Assembly: GCA_016715075.1 (NCBI GenBank) | Contig: JADKBK010000014.1 | Location: 1-64,000 of the forward strand | Length of the DNA: 64,000 nt | From: Bacteroidales bacterium | Lineage (GTDB): Bacteria; Bacteroidota; Bacteroidia; Bacteroidales; VadinHA17 | Direction: 5' to 3' | In this document: piece after piece, positions 1 to 9,300 of the stretch | Position numbering within the stretch: the first letter of the stretch is position 1 | Layout of the letters: the number at the start of each line of letters is the position of its first letter | Notes under the pieces: generated by a model | The model's database searches: none | Seen by the model: the letters and a program-made list of their open reading frames with translations, nothing else | Told to the model about the DNA's origin: nothing | Made by a program: the position numbers and the translations under genes

Positions 1-66
1 AGATAAAGCCAGAGAGAAAAAAATGTTTCATAAAGTTCCTTAAAGACTCTGATGTGAAGTTTCATC

Positions 67-1389
67 TCAAATATAACCAATATCCTGCTTTTGTACTATT
101 TTGGGGCTGCTAACCTTATCAACAAGGTAAATTACAGATTTATAAGATATTCCGGTATTCTTGCTCAATCCAATCTCACAGGTACGGCTGGTTGAATAGC
201 CATGTTTTATGGTTTCCGGAATTTGCATTTTCAGATTGCGTAATCCGTAGGTGTTTAACTCAGGAAATGTAAATCCCTGTCGCCTGCAAAACCGCAGCAA
301 TTAGTCTCCGGAACAATGACATTTTTTACGCACAGCCTTGCCAGTTCAACAAGTTTTTTATCCATTCCCATCTTTTTCATACTGCAAACCGGGAAAACTG
401 TAATTGTTTCATCGGCCGGTTTTATAGTAAGCCGCGGGAGGAGAAATGAGGAAATAAATTCAACCGGTTCATAAAGTTTCAGAGAAGATTTCATGTTTTC
501 TCTCATTGTATAAAGGCAGGGACTCATATCGCAGAGTATGGGGTATTCACCGTTATTGCTTGCTTTTAGCAAGGCTGATTCCAGTTCGGCAGATTTTTTT
601 TCTCCTGTTTTGATATACCCCTTGCTCATAAAGGCCATTCCGCAGCAAAGATTATCAATCCCCTCTGGAAAAACAGGCTCATACCCGGCCTTTCTTAAAA
701 GCTGAATCATTGTGTCTGTCAACTGGTTCTCATTTTTATGATCCTTTGAGACACCCATAGACCGGTTGATGCACGAGGGAAAATAGACCACTTTTAACAC
801 ATTTCCAGGATGTGTCTCTCCGGCTTTCCATCGCCTCCTGGCTCCGGAGGGCCTATATGGATTCCAGAGGGGTATTTTGTTAAAAGAAATTTTACGGAGT
901 CCGGTGGATATTGCTTTCATCACACCTGTACCGGTAACACTGTGAAAAAAGCTTACGAGTGATAATGCATTACGGGCAGCAGCGGTTACAAGATTCATCC
1001 TGCCGGCGATCATAAGCGCCATATTCTCTGATCTGTCAATCTGTTCAGATCTCAGATGCTTGATGAGTTTTCCTGTGTCAATTTTGACAGGACATTCATT
1101 TGCACAAAGTCCGTCGGTGGCGCATGTTTTGTCGCCAGCGTAGGCGAAGTTTTTTGAAAGAGATGCTGCAATATGAGGCTTTTGCCCGCTTCTTGAAAGG
1201 GAAGTAATCTCACGGTGAACAGCAATCCGCTGCCGTGGTGAAAGTGTCATTCCCGCTGAAACACATGATGGTTCACAGAATCCGCATTCAGTGCACTTAT
1301 CGGTGATCTCACTTGCTGCCGGAAGAGGTTTAAGGTTACGCAGATGAATATCAGCATTATCATTAAGGATAACACCCGGATTTAGTATT
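67..1389 (-). pseudogene. Iron-sulfur C-terminal half of a FAD/Fe-S oxidoreductase (frameshifted twice)
   Basis: This is the continuation of the FAD-binding gene at 1382-2917, in a different frame. Just after that gene's stop, a second frame reads LNPGVILND, then CTECGFC and later CATDGLCANECP, which are 4Fe-4S ferredoxin-type cysteine clusters, and then two CCG motifs (NLCCGMAF, NCCGFAG) typical of the GlcF/heterodisulfide-reductase cysteine-rich domain. The longest open stretch is 255-1250. A second shift at the CCC run 275-277 (GGG on the coding strand, one G too few) moves the last about 70 codons, which read FTFPELNTYG and SRTCEIGLS, into another frame ending at 67. Family knowledge: fused FAD plus Fe-S proteins of this kind oxidise D-lactate, glycolate or 2-hydroxyglutarate and pass electrons to the respiratory chain. 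The substrate here is unknown. The fragment has no start of its own. Either it is a pseudogene or both shifts are sequence errors; I favour errors because the protein sequence on both sides is well conserved. Confidence 0.8.
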
Positions 1390-2917
1390 CCGAGGGATCA
1401 AAAATATTCTTGATCTCCTTCATTTTCTGATATGCCTCCTTTCCCCATTCCATTTCTACAAATGGAGCCATATTTCGTCCTGTTCCATGTTCGGCTTTCA
1501 GAGAGCCATCGTATTTGTTTACAACCAGATCCGATACTTCACTCATCAGCTTACCGTATCTTTCAATTTCCCTTGGAGATCCGAAATCCTGTGTGAATAC
1601 AAAATGCAGATTTCCCTCAAGAGCATGTCCGAAAATCACTGCATCATCATATCCCAGTTTTCGAAGAATCTGCTGAAGGTCTAGTGTGGCGGTCGCCAGA
1701 TTCTGAACAGGAAATGCCACATCCTCAATGATGACAGTAGTGCCTGTTCTGCGCATAGCTCCAATGGAAGGGAAAAGACCTTTGCGGATCTTCCAGAGCA
1801 GCTCATATTCAGCCGGAATATCTGTAAACCGGATATCAGTTTCTGTCGGAATGGTACTTATTGCCTGCTTTAACCTATCAATATTTTCGTTCAGAACAGT
1901 CTTGTCGGGTGCGACTGTTTCAACAAGAAGCGCACAAGCATCATTGCTAAGCTCTCTGATAAACAGGGGAATTCCTTTTTCATTTTCTACTGACCGCAAT
2001 CCAGCACGGTCAATCAGTTCCACAGCTGACACAGGGGAGCTCTTAAGAAGCGAAACGGCCAGGCAGGCCTGTTCGATATCGGGAAAAACCATCAGGGATG
2101 TTGCCCTGCAGGGATATTCAGTTACCGTTTTAAGATTAACCTCAGATATAAATCCCAGAGTACCTTCCGATCCTATCATAAGGTGTTCAATGATGTCGAA
2201 TGGATCGGAGAAATCAACCAGTGCATTGAGACTATAGCCGGTGGTGTTTTTCATTTTGTATTTCTTCCTGATCCTTTCCGCAAGGGGAAGATTATCCTTT
2301 ACAGAATCGGCAAGCGCTGAGATTTCATCCAGGAGTTTTGAATGTGAGGCCCTGAAAGATATTTTGTTTTGCTCATCCGAGGTGTCAAGAACTGTCCCGT
2401 CGGCCAGTACAAGGCGCATTCCAGCAATGGTCTTGTACGAATTCTGAGCTGTCCCGCAACACATTCCGCTGGCATTGTTAGCAGTAATGCCGCCTATCAT
2501 CGCTGCATTTATAGAGGCAGGATCGGGTCCTATTTTTTTCCCGTAGGGCAGGAGAAGGGCATTTACGCGTCCGCCTGTAATACCCGGTTGTAAACGGATC
2601 TCGGATCCATCAGCACTGATGTGGCAGTTATTCCAGTTACTGCCGGCAATCACCAGAACGGAATCAGTTACTGCCTGCCCTGAAAGACTGGTTCCCGCAG
2701 CCCGGAATGTCACGGGGATATCAAGCAAAGAACTCTCCCTGAGAATAAGTGAAATCTCGTTCTCATCAGCAGCGCGGATCACTATCTCAGGGATGAGCCT
2801 GTAGAAGCTGGCATCTGTCCCAAGTGCAAGGGTATAAAGCGGATCGTGAAAAATGCGCTTCTTATCGATAGTACCGCTTAGTCTCTGATATAAAGTTTTA
2901 AATTTTCCTGAAAGCAC
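1382..2917 (-). CDS. FAD-binding (PCMH-type) oxidase, N-terminal half of a D-lactate/glycolate-type dehydrogenase
   Basis: The 511-residue protein carries a PCMH FAD-binding domain in its first half (RAAGTSLSGQAV near residue 75, then IGGITANNASGMCCGT near 140, and GSEGTLGFI near 250). A FAD-linked oxidase C-terminal domain follows, with EHGTGRN near the end. It stops at DPSEY, where relatives read on as DPSGxLNPG. One missing base near 1390 would restore DPSGILNPG and join it to the Fe-S half at 67-1389, giving one protein of roughly 940 residues. The start is GTG at 2917, 17 bases after the stop of the upstream aminotransferase gene, so the two are probably co-transcribed. No ATG is available in frame. 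The family oxidises 2-hydroxy acids with FAD and transfers electrons through its Fe-S domain; the substrate here cannot be told from the sequence. Confidence 0.85.
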   Translation of the reverse strand: MLSGKFKTLYQRLSGTIDKKRIFHDPLYTLALGTDASFYRLIPEIVIRAADENEISLILRESSLLDIPVTFRAAGTSLSGQAVTDSVLVIAGSNWNNCHISADGSEIRLQPGITGGRVNALLLPYGKKIGPDPASINAAMIGGITANNASGMCCGTAQNSYKTIAGMRLVLADGTVLDTSDEQNKISFRASHSKLLDEISALADSVKDNLPLAERIRKKYKMKNTTGYSLNALVDFSDPFDIIEHLMIGSEGTLGFISEVNLKTVTEYPCRATSLMVFPDIEQACLAVSLLKSSPVSAVELIDRAGLRSVENEKGIPLFIRELSNDACALLVETVAPDKTVLNENIDRLKQAISTIPTETDIRFTDIPAEYELLWKIRKGLFPSIGAMRRTGTTVIIEDVAFPVQNLATATLDLQQILRKLGYDDAVIFGHALEGNLHFVFTQDFGSPREIERYGKLMSEVSDLVVNKYDGSLKAEHGTGRNMAPFVEMEWGKEAYQKMKEIKNIFDPSEY

Positions 2918-2934
2918 CTGGGATGGGTTTTTAT

Positions 2935-4299
2935 TTAAATCTGATTCAGCTGGTCACGGTTTTCGTGCAATTTCATGATGGCATTTATAATATCGTCCAT
3001 ATCTTCAGTTGATCCCAGAAGAGGACCGGAAGCCCAGATCATGGCTATGTCATCAATAACCCTGTCACAATTCGGACAGCTTAGTTCCTCGCGGTAACTT
3101 TTAAGGCGTGCGGGCGAGTACATTTTCTGATATTCCCTGAGTGACAGTATGTGGTCAGTCCATGGTTCTTTATGCAAACCCTTTGGAAGATATGGGCTCA
3201 GGCTGACTCCTTCTGCCTCAAGGGCTTTAAGAAATTTATCGCGGGGAGTATTATTGAAATGTTCTTTCAGATAGGTTGTCATATAAAGGTAGAATGAACC
3301 GCTTTCTGTACCTTCATAAAATTTTTGCGGAACAAGACCGGGGAAACCCTTAAGTTTGGAGTTAAGATACATAGCATTCCTGTTGCGCGTTTCGAAGCGT
3401 TCTTTAACTCCTGCAAACTGACTCAGCAGTATTGCTGCTTCAAACTCGTTCATCCGGTATTTAGGTCCAATCACAACAGTTCTTCCTTTTCTGTTTGTAC
3501 CATGATTCTGAACTGTAAAACATTTATCCATCAGTTCTTCATCATTTCCGATTACTGCACCTCCCTCTCCGCAAGCGATTGTCTTGCTTGCCTGGAAGCT
3601 GAAGCATCCCAGATCACCAATAGTTCCGAGCTTTTTGCCTTTGTAGACTGCAAGGTGTGCCTGTGCTGCATCCTCGATAACCTTGAGATTATGTTTTTTA
3701 GCAATCGCCATAATCCTGTCCATATTGCAAGGCTGACCGCCAATCTGGACAGGCATGATGGCTTTGGTGTTCTCATTGATTCTCCTCTCCACATCATCAG
3801 GATCTATCTGAAATGACTCACGGTCAATATCTGCCAGGACTGGCAATACCCTGCTGGTCAGGATAGAGGATAGGGTACCGGGATCTGTAAGAGGCGAAGT
3901 AATTATTTCATCACCAGGACCAAAGCCGAGAGCTTCAACACATGTGCTCAGTGCCTGTGTACCTGACCCAGTGCCGAGCGAGAATTTTGCATCCATCATT
4001 TTGGCAAATTCCTTTTCAAATGTAGGAACTGTGCCATTTTCAGACTGGATCCTGCACCAGATCCTGCTTCTGGTTGTCTTTGAGACAGCTTCAACCATTT
4101 TTTCATCAACATATGGCCATTCCGGCCATGGTTTGTTCTTACGCACCGGATTGCCTCCAAGGATTGCAAGCTTACCGTTTGCCTTAGGCGAAACAGTGAT
4201 ACCGGCAAAAGCGGAGATGGCGTTTGATCCAACTGCTGCAACCGATCCGGCTGAAACGGTTGCAATAAAATTGCGCCTTGTAAAGTTTTTCTTTTTCAT
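2935..4299 (-). CDS. DegT/DnrJ/EryC1/StrS family PLP-dependent aminotransferase with Tat signal
   Basis: Fold-type I PLP enzyme of the sugar-aminotransferase family, about 454 residues. The likely PLP lysine lies in the FSFQASKTIACGEGG segment, where relatives show a Lys before GEGG. GTGSGTQAL and VIEDAAQAHLA are further family signatures. The N-terminus reads MKKKNFTRRNFIATVSAG, a twin-arginine motif followed by a hydrophobic stretch and an Ala-rich region, so the protein is predicted to be exported folded, with its cofactor, by the Tat system. I chose the ATG at 4299 because the longer frame would need a TTG at 4320 and would put extra residues before the Tat motif. The gene precedes the FAD/Fe-S oxidoreductase by 17 bases. 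The substrate is unknown: the family usually aminates nucleotide-linked keto sugars, which would be unexpected outside the cytoplasm. Confidence 0.85.
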   Translation of the reverse strand: MKKKNFTRRNFIATVSAGSVAAVGSNAISAFAGITVSPKANGKLAILGGNPVRKNKPWPEWPYVDEKMVEAVSKTTRSRIWCRIQSENGTVPTFEKEFAKMMDAKFSLGTGSGTQALSTCVEALGFGPGDEIITSPLTDPGTLSSILTSRVLPVLADIDRESFQIDPDDVERRINENTKAIMPVQIGGQPCNMDRIMAIAKKHNLKVIEDAAQAHLAVYKGKKLGTIGDLGCFSFQASKTIACGEGGAVIGNDEELMDKCFTVQNHGTNRKGRTVVIGPKYRMNEFEAAILLSQFAGVKERFETRNRNAMYLNSKLKGFPGLVPQKFYEGTESGSFYLYMTTYLKEHFNNTPRDKFLKALEAEGVSLSPYLPKGLHKEPWTDHILSLREYQKMYSPARLKSYREELSCPNCDRVIDDIAMIWASGPLLGSTEDMDDIINAIMKLHENRDQLNQI

Positions 4300-4521
4300 T
4301 TTATTATAAGTTACGTTCAATCAGGATCAGGACTTTTTCGACACTTCCTCAATTAATTTGTATTAAAATTACTCTTTATTGTAAACTATTCCCATCCGGA
4401 GAAGAAAATAATTTTGTTCCCACTGCCTGCTGTGTGTCTTCTTTAAAAGATCAGGATAGTAAGATGCGAATGATTTTTGCACAAAGCATCTTTCCCGGAT
4501 AAATAACAATTAAATATTAGC

Positions 4522-4530
4522 TAATTTTGC
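4522..4530 (+). promoter_or_regulatory. Candidate -7 promoter element upstream of the DUF5063 gene
   Basis: TAATTTTGC matches the Bacteroidota -7 consensus TAnnTTTGC and lies 19 bases before the ATG at 4550. I see no good -33 TTTG at the usual distance, so the call rests on the -7 element alone. Confidence 0.4.
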
Positions 4531-4549
4531 AGGTTAAATTAAATAATCA

Positions 4550-5173
4550 ATGGAAGAGAATACGGATCCGGCATATTCACATAATGTAATTGAATTTGTA
4601 GCTGTTGCAAATGAATTCTGTAAGTATGCCGAGCATGCTTCCCGGCTTAAGGGGGATGAGTTGCTCAGGATACTTCAGCGTATTCTGCCGCTTTTATACA
4701 TCAAAGCATCGCTGTTGCCTCAGCTGAATCCATATTTTGAAGATGGGAATGAGAAGTTTGTGACTGAATCTGACTGGATGATTGTGCATGATACACTGAG
4801 AAAGAAATTTGGTACAGCTGACGATTATCTTGAAGTATTTGATGATAAGACGAATGATACAGATGGACCTGTATTATCAACTATTTCGGAAAACATGTCA
4901 GATATTTACCAGGATATTAAAGATTTCCTTCTTCTTTACCAGACAGGTACAGCGGAGGTTATGAATGACGCCATTTGGGAATGCAGGCTGAATTTTGAAA
5001 GTTTCTGGGGGCAGAAGCTGGTAAATGCGATGAGAGCTATACATAAATTCATCTATTCCGGTGAAGAGATAGGAAAGATTGATGATGATATAAAAGATGA
5101 AGGTGAAAACAGGGATACTTCAGACTGGTTTATTACACGCAGACAAAAGGATTTAAAGAGCAATGGAGAATAA
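4550..5173 (+). CDS. DUF5063 domain-containing protein
   Basis: A 207-residue acidic, mostly helical soluble protein without signal peptide or membrane segment. Motifs such as LLYIKASLLP near residue 50 and an acidic LEVFDD stretch fit the DUF5063 family, which in Bacteroidota is commonly found directly before a 3'-5' exonuclease gene. Its stop overlaps the start of that exonuclease by 11 bases here, which suggests translational coupling and a shared role. No biochemical function is known to me. It is the first gene of a + strand run continuing with rlmI and tex. Confidence 0.75.
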   Translation: MEENTDPAYSHNVIEFVAVANEFCKYAEHASRLKGDELLRILQRILPLLYIKASLLPQLNPYFEDGNEKFVTESDWMIVHDTLRKKFGTADDYLEVFDDKTNDTDGPVLSTISENMSDIYQDIKDFLLLYQTGTAEVMNDAIWECRLNFESFWGQKLVNAMRAIHKFIYSGEEIGKIDDDIKDEGENRDTSDWFITRRQKDLKSNGE

Positions 5174-5757
5174 TACTTACCAGGAGAATATCACTGTTGA
5201 TGAGATTTCCGAGCGGGAACTCTCGTGGTTCAGAGGAGAAATAATTACTGTAGAAGATCTGGAGACATTTAATGAGGTTTTCCCACGACTGCTGGGGGAG
5301 GAGCTTTTAGGATTTGATACAGAGACCAGGCCTACTTTTAAGAAGGGAAGGAAAAACAAGGTTTCCCTGATTCAGCTGTCATCTGGAACTCTGGCGTGCC
5401 TGTTCAGGATCAATAAAATCGGATTTCCTGATAGGCTGGCAGACCTGCTTGCAGACCCGGAAGTAATCAAAGCAGGGGTTGCTGTGCATGATGATATAAA
5501 ATTCCTAAAAGGAGTCAGGAAATTTGAACCCTCCGGTTTTGTTGATTTACAAATCTTTGTAAAAGATTTTGGTATTCAGAGTTCAGGCCTGAAAAAGCTG
5601 GTGGCAATAATTCTGGGCTTCAGGATCTCCAAACGGCAGCAGGTTACTGACTGGGAAGCTGATCCAGCTGACTGAAGCACAACAGATTTATGCTGCAACT
5701 GATGCGTGGGTTTGCCACCAGATTTATAAAAAGCTCACAAACGGGCATGATCTTTAG
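5163..5757 (+). CDS. 3'-5' exonuclease (RNase D-like DEDD family), frameshifted near its end
   Basis: DEDD-superfamily exonuclease of about 197 residues. Exo I reads LLGFDTETRP (catalytic Asp and Glu, near residue 45), Exo II is in AGVAVHDDIKFL (near 110), and Exo III should be YAATDAW. The first frame stops at 5675 after QVTDWEADPAD. The neighbouring frame continues LTEAQQIYAATDAWVC to a stop at 5755-5757, so removing one C of the CC at 5664-5665 restores DWEADQLTEAQ and the Exo III motif. Without this repair the active site would be incomplete. The family trims RNA or DNA 3' ends; the substrate here is unknown. The gene overlaps the DUF5063 gene by 11 bases and is followed 24 bases later by rlmI. 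The most likely cause of the shift is a one-base sequence error. Confidence 0.8.
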
Positions 5758-5781
5758 AACTTATATTTATTTGACATTAAG

Positions 5782-6147
5782 GTGGAGCGGATTAAGATAG
5801 TACTCAAATCAGGTAAGGAACAATCAATTCGGAGATATCATCCATGGATTTTCTCGGGAGCTATAAAGACAATATTTGGAAGCCCTCAGGAAGGGGATCT
5901 TGTTGATTTATATGATAACCAGGACTGTTTTCTTGCAACAGGACATTATCAGCCAGGCTCAATAGCCGTAAGGATTCTCTCATTTGAAAAGGTGAATGCC
6001 GATATCGATTTCTTCCGGCAAAGGATCAGTAAGGCAATTGATTACAGGAAATCAATCGGAATTATAAATAACCCTGACATATCCGTCTACCGTCTCATAC
6101 ATGGAGAAGGTGATGGTTTTGCCTGGATTGATAGTCGACTACTATAA
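5782..6147 (+). CDS. rlmI: RlmI-type rRNA methyltransferase, N-terminal fragment (frameshifted)
   Basis: First part of a class I SAM-dependent rRNA large-subunit methyltransferase. The fragment covers the PUA RNA-binding domain (RRYHPWIFSGAI near residue 20) and the linker up to IHGEGDG. Frame is lost at the T run 6117-6120: with one T fewer the protein continues GDGLPGLIVDYYNG into the downstream fragment, as in relatives. The start is the GTG at 5782. It follows the exonuclease stop by 24 bases and no ATG gives a family-like N-terminus. The reconstructed protein is about 394 residues, normal for the family. The E. coli relative makes m5C1962 in 23S rRNA; equivalence of target is inferred. 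Confidence 0.8.
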   Translation: MERIKIVLKSGKEQSIRRYHPWIFSGAIKTIFGSPQEGDLVDLYDNQDCFLATGHYQPGSIAVRILSFEKVNADIDFFRQRISKAIDYRKSIGIINNPDISVYRLIHGEGDGFAWIDSRLL

Positions 6148-6964
6148 CGGGGTGGCTGTTATACAATTTCATTCTGTAGGCTTCTACAGGATACGGAAGG
6201 ATATTGTATCGATACTTGCCGACCTCATGAAGGAGAAGTTAATCGCCATATATGATAAAAGTGAATCGACGTTGCCTCATATGGCAGGTATTAAAAGTGT
6301 CAATGAATTTCTCTATGGAACTTCCGGTCCTGTCATTGTAACGGAACATGGGTATAAGTTTAAAATAGACTGGACAACAGGACAAAAGACAGGATTTTTT
6401 ATTGACCAGCGGGAAAACAGGAAGCTGCTGGCAGGTTATACCGGAGGAAAGAGAGTACTGAACATGTTTGGATACACAGGAGGTTTTTCTGTATATGCAA
6501 TGCAGAATGCTTCACTGGTTCATACTGTTGACAGTTCGCTGCCTGCAATAGGTTTGGCAAATGAAAATGTGAGGCTCAATTTCGGAGATGACTCAAGGCA
6601 TACTTCGATACAGGCGGATGCATTTGCTTTCCTGAATGATATAAAGGATAAATATGATGTTATAATACTCGATCCGCCGGCCTTTGCCAAGCATCAGAAT
6701 GCACTTGACAATGCTTTGCAGGGATATAAGCGTTTGAATATTAAAGCCATTGAGCAGATAAGGCCGGGTGGGATTATCTTCACATTTTCCTGTTCACAGG
6801 CTGTCACAAGAGAGAATTTCAGGAAGTCAGTATTTGCAGCTGCCGCCAATACAGGACGCAGCGTAAGGATACTTCATCAGATGAATCAACCACCTGATCA
6901 TCCTGTGAACATCTATCACCCTGAAAGCGAATATCTGAAAGGTTTGGTTATTTACGTAGAATAA
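6101..6964 (+). CDS. rlmI: RlmI-type rRNA methyltransferase, catalytic C-terminal fragment
   Basis: This part holds the SAM-binding Rossmann fold. KTGFFIDQRENR and VLNMFGYTGGFSVYA are the start of the methyltransferase domain and the SAM-binding loop, YDVIILDPPAFAK is the catalytic motif IV region, and IFTFSCSQ resembles the cysteine-containing motif of m5C methyltransferases. The open frame begins at an ATG at 6101, but the genuine coding frame starts only after the shift at 6117-6120, so the first residues (MEKVMV) are out-of-frame artefacts. It ends seven bases before tex, and the five-gene run from DUF5063 onward has spacings short enough for one transcript. Confidence 0.85.
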   Translation: MEKVMVLPGLIVDYYNGVAVIQFHSVGFYRIRKDIVSILADLMKEKLIAIYDKSESTLPHMAGIKSVNEFLYGTSGPVIVTEHGYKFKIDWTTGQKTGFFIDQRENRKLLAGYTGGKRVLNMFGYTGGFSVYAMQNASLVHTVDSSLPAIGLANENVRLNFGDDSRHTSIQADAFAFLNDIKDKYDVIILDPPAFAKHQNALDNALQGYKRLNIKAIEQIRPGGIIFTFSCSQAVTRENFRKSVFAAAANTGRSVRILHQMNQPPDHPVNIYHPESEYLKGLVIYVE

Positions 6965-6971
6965 AAACTAT

Positions 6972-7661
6972 ATGAGCACGGATAGAAATATTGTACTTGT
7001 TGCAAAGAAGCTGGGTCTTCATGAATGGCAGGTTGAAAACACCATCAGGCTGATGGACGGGGGAGCTACAATTCCTTTCATAAGCAGATACAGGAAGGAG
7101 ATGACAGGCAGCCTGGATGAGGTACAACTGATGCATATTAAGGAAGAATATGAGAGGTTGAAGGAGCTTGATGCCCGTAAGGAAGCTGTCATCAAATCAA
7201 TTGAAGAGCAGGAGAAGATGACTCCCGAACTTAGGGTGAAAATTGATTCGGCATCCACTATGGCTGAACTTGAAGACATCTATCTTCCTTACCGGCCAAA
7301 ACGTCGTACAAGGGCTACAATTGCAAAAGAAAAAGGCCTTGAACCTCTTGCCCTGATTATACTGGATCAGAAACTGGCTGATCCTTCCCTTAAGGCTGAA
7401 GAGTTCCTGAATGATGAGGTTCCAACCACAGAGGAAGCTATATCAGGAGCATCCGATATAATTGCTGAATGGGTCAGTGAAGATGAAAAGGCAAGGAGGC
7501 AACTCAGGTTACTCTTTGAGAGAGAAGCTGTCATATCTTCAAAGGCAGTCAAGGGAAAAGAGGCGGAAGGGATTAAATACAGCGATTATTATGATTGGTC
7601 GGAACCACTGAAAAAGTGCCCCCTCACACAGGCTGCTTGCCATGAGAAGAGGAGAGGATGA
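6972..7661 (+). CDS. tex: Tex-like RNA-binding transcription accessory protein, N-terminal fragment (frameshifted)
   Basis: N-terminal Tex domain: GATIPFISRYRKEMTGSLDE near residue 33 is the family signature. The frame fails at the C run 7619-7623. With one C fewer, SEPLKKCPSHRLLAMRRGE is restored and continues into the next fragment, while the written frame ends in KKCPLTQAACHEKRRG. The full protein would be about 713 residues, as usual for Tex. Family knowledge: Tex binds nucleic acids, is conserved in most bacteria and affects transcription and stress resistance. Damage to such a gene by a single homopolymer base is more likely a consensus error than decay. Confidence 0.85.
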   Translation: MSTDRNIVLVAKKLGLHEWQVENTIRLMDGGATIPFISRYRKEMTGSLDEVQLMHIKEEYERLKELDARKEAVIKSIEEQEKMTPELRVKIDSASTMAELEDIYLPYRPKRRTRATIAKEKGLEPLALIILDQKLADPSLKAEEFLNDEVPTTEEAISGASDIIAEWVSEDEKARRQLRLLFEREAVISSKAVKGKEAEGIKYSDYYDWSEPLKKCPLTQAACHEKRRG

Positions 7662-9114
7662 AGGATTTCTGAGAATATCAATTGAACCTCGTGAAGAGAA
7701 TGCCCTCGATATGCTGAACTCCATTTTCCTCAAGGGTAGGAACGGATCAGCTGATGTCGTAAAGGAGGCGGTAAAGGATAGCTGGAAAAGACTGCTCTCA
7801 TCTTCAATGGAAACTGAATTCAGAAATCTTTCCAAGGAAAAGGCTGACATTGAAGCAATAAACGTATTCGCTGATAATCTCCGGCAGCTTCTTCTTGGCT
7901 CACCGCTTGGTGAGAAAAATGTTCTGGCCATCGACCCGGGTTTCCGGACCGGTTGTAAGATCGTTTGCCTTGACCGCCAGGGTAATTTTGTGCATAATGA
8001 GACTATTTATCCTCATCCTCCTCAGAATGAGACTGCTATGTCGATAAAGAAAATTCTTTCACTTGTTAGTGCATATAAGATAGAAGCAATAGCAATCGGT
8101 AATGGAACAGCAAGCAGGGAGACCGAGGACTTTATCAAATGGGTTAAATTTGACAGTGATATTCAGGTCTTTGTTGTAAGCGAAGCGGGCGCATCTATAT
8201 ATTCAGCCTCAAAAGTGGCACGGGAGGAGTTTCCTGATTATGATGTGACTGTAAGAGGAGCAGTATCAATTGGCCGGAGGCTGATGGATCCTCTCGCAGA
8301 GCTTGTTAAAATTGATCCCAAATCAATAGGAGTGGGACAGTATCAGCACGACGTGGATCAGCAGAAGCTTCAGAAGTCCCTTGATGATGTAGTGGTCAGC
8401 TGTGTCAATGCTGTTGGTGTTGAGGTTAACACAGCAAGTAAACACCTGCTGACCTATGTGTCGGGGCTTGGACCTCAGCTTGCCCAGAATATTGTTGATT
8501 ATCGCACTGAGAATGGTCCCTTCAGGGCACGGAAAGAGCTTCTGAAGGTTAAAAGAATGGGAGCGAAGGCTTTTGAACAGAGTGCAGGTTTTCTAAGAAT
8601 ACGTAATGCTGAAAATCCCTTGGATTCAAGCGCCGTCCATCCCGAAAGTTATCACGTCGTCGAAAAGATGTCGAAAGATCTCGGCTGCGATGTGAGCGAA
8701 CTTATATCAAATGACAACAAGAGAAAGGAGCTGAAGCTTGAAAAGTATATTACTCCTTCCACCGGATTACCAACGCTAAAAGATATAGTCGATGAACTTG
8801 CCAAGCCTGGCCGTGATCCGAGATCAAAGATCAGGGAATTCAGTTTTGCAGATGTTCATAAAATGGAGGATCTCTCTCCTGGTATGATTGTACCGGGAAT
8901 TGTGACAAATATTACCAAATTCGGCGCATTCGTTGACATAGGGATCAAGCAGGACGGATTGGTTCATGTTTCGAACCTGAGTAAAAATTTTACCACCGAT
9001 CCATCAAAAGTTGTAAAACTTCATCAGCATGTAATGGTAAAGGTAATTGCTGTCGATATAGAACGGAAACGCATCCAATTGTCAATGAAGGATGTGGTAG
9101 TCAAATCCGATTGA
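7642..9114 (+). CDS. tex: Tex-like protein, C-terminal fragment with YqgF, helix-hairpin-helix and S1 domains
   Basis: It continues the Tex protein after the shift at 7619-7623. A YqgF/RNase H-like domain starts near VLAIDPGFRTGCK. The conserved SIGVGQYQHDV and helix-hairpin-helix segments (LGPQLAQNIVDYR, RMGAKAFEQ) follow. A C-terminal S1 RNA-binding domain closes the protein (PGMIVPGIVTNITKFGAFVD, then DGLVHVSNLS). The first about ten residues of the ORF precede no separate domain; the ATG at 7642 lies inside the original gene. It ends 187 bases before a convergent peptidase gene, with a short repeat cluster between them. Confidence 0.88.
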   Translation: MRRGEDEGFLRISIEPREENALDMLNSIFLKGRNGSADVVKEAVKDSWKRLLSSSMETEFRNLSKEKADIEAINVFADNLRQLLLGSPLGEKNVLAIDPGFRTGCKIVCLDRQGNFVHNETIYPHPPQNETAMSIKKILSLVSAYKIEAIAIGNGTASRETEDFIKWVKFDSDIQVFVVSEAGASIYSASKVAREEFPDYDVTVRGAVSIGRRLMDPLAELVKIDPKSIGVGQYQHDVDQQKLQKSLDDVVVSCVNAVGVEVNTASKHLLTYVSGLGPQLAQNIVDYRTENGPFRARKELLKVKRMGAKAFEQSAGFLRIRNAENPLDSSAVHPESYHVVEKMSKDLGCDVSELISNDNKRKELKLEKYITPSTGLPTLKDIVDELAKPGRDPRSKIREFSFADVHKMEDLSPGMIVPGIVTNITKFGAFVDIGIKQDGLVHVSNLSKNFTTDPSKVVKLHQHVMVKVIAVDIERKRIQLSMKDVVVKSD

Positions 9115-9200
9115 GAATATAATTGATTTGGTAGGTCATGCCATGGCAAGACCCCGCAAAGTTCTCTTATATAATTGAGTGACACATGTAGCTTTGCGAT

Positions 9201-9287
9201 CCCGCAATAGCGTGTCACCCGTCATGCCTTATCACCCCGCCATGGCGTGTCACATGCCTTGCCTTATAACCCGCTATGGCGGGTCAT
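9201..9287. repeat. Three degenerate 18-base repeats with about 35-base period between convergent genes
   Basis: Copies at 9201-9218, 9236-9253 and 9270-9287 follow the pattern CCCGCnATrGCGkGTCAy. The third contains the perfect hairpin CCCGC-TATG-GCGGG. The spacers between copies are also alike (both contain ATGCCTT and end in TTATmA). The cluster fills most of the gap between tex and the peptidase gene and could serve as a structured convergent 3' end. Confidence 0.6.
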
Positions 9288-9300
9288 TTCAACCATAATA

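Noticed and set aside
1728..2804. Plus-strand ORFs within the FAD oxidase gene
   Set aside because: They are shadows of the conserved minus-strand coding sequence.
6090..7670. Programmed ribosomal frameshifting in rlmI and tex
   Set aside because: The runs are ordinary TTTT and CCCCC without stimulatory structure or slippery heptamer, and similar lesions occur in unrelated genes of the window.
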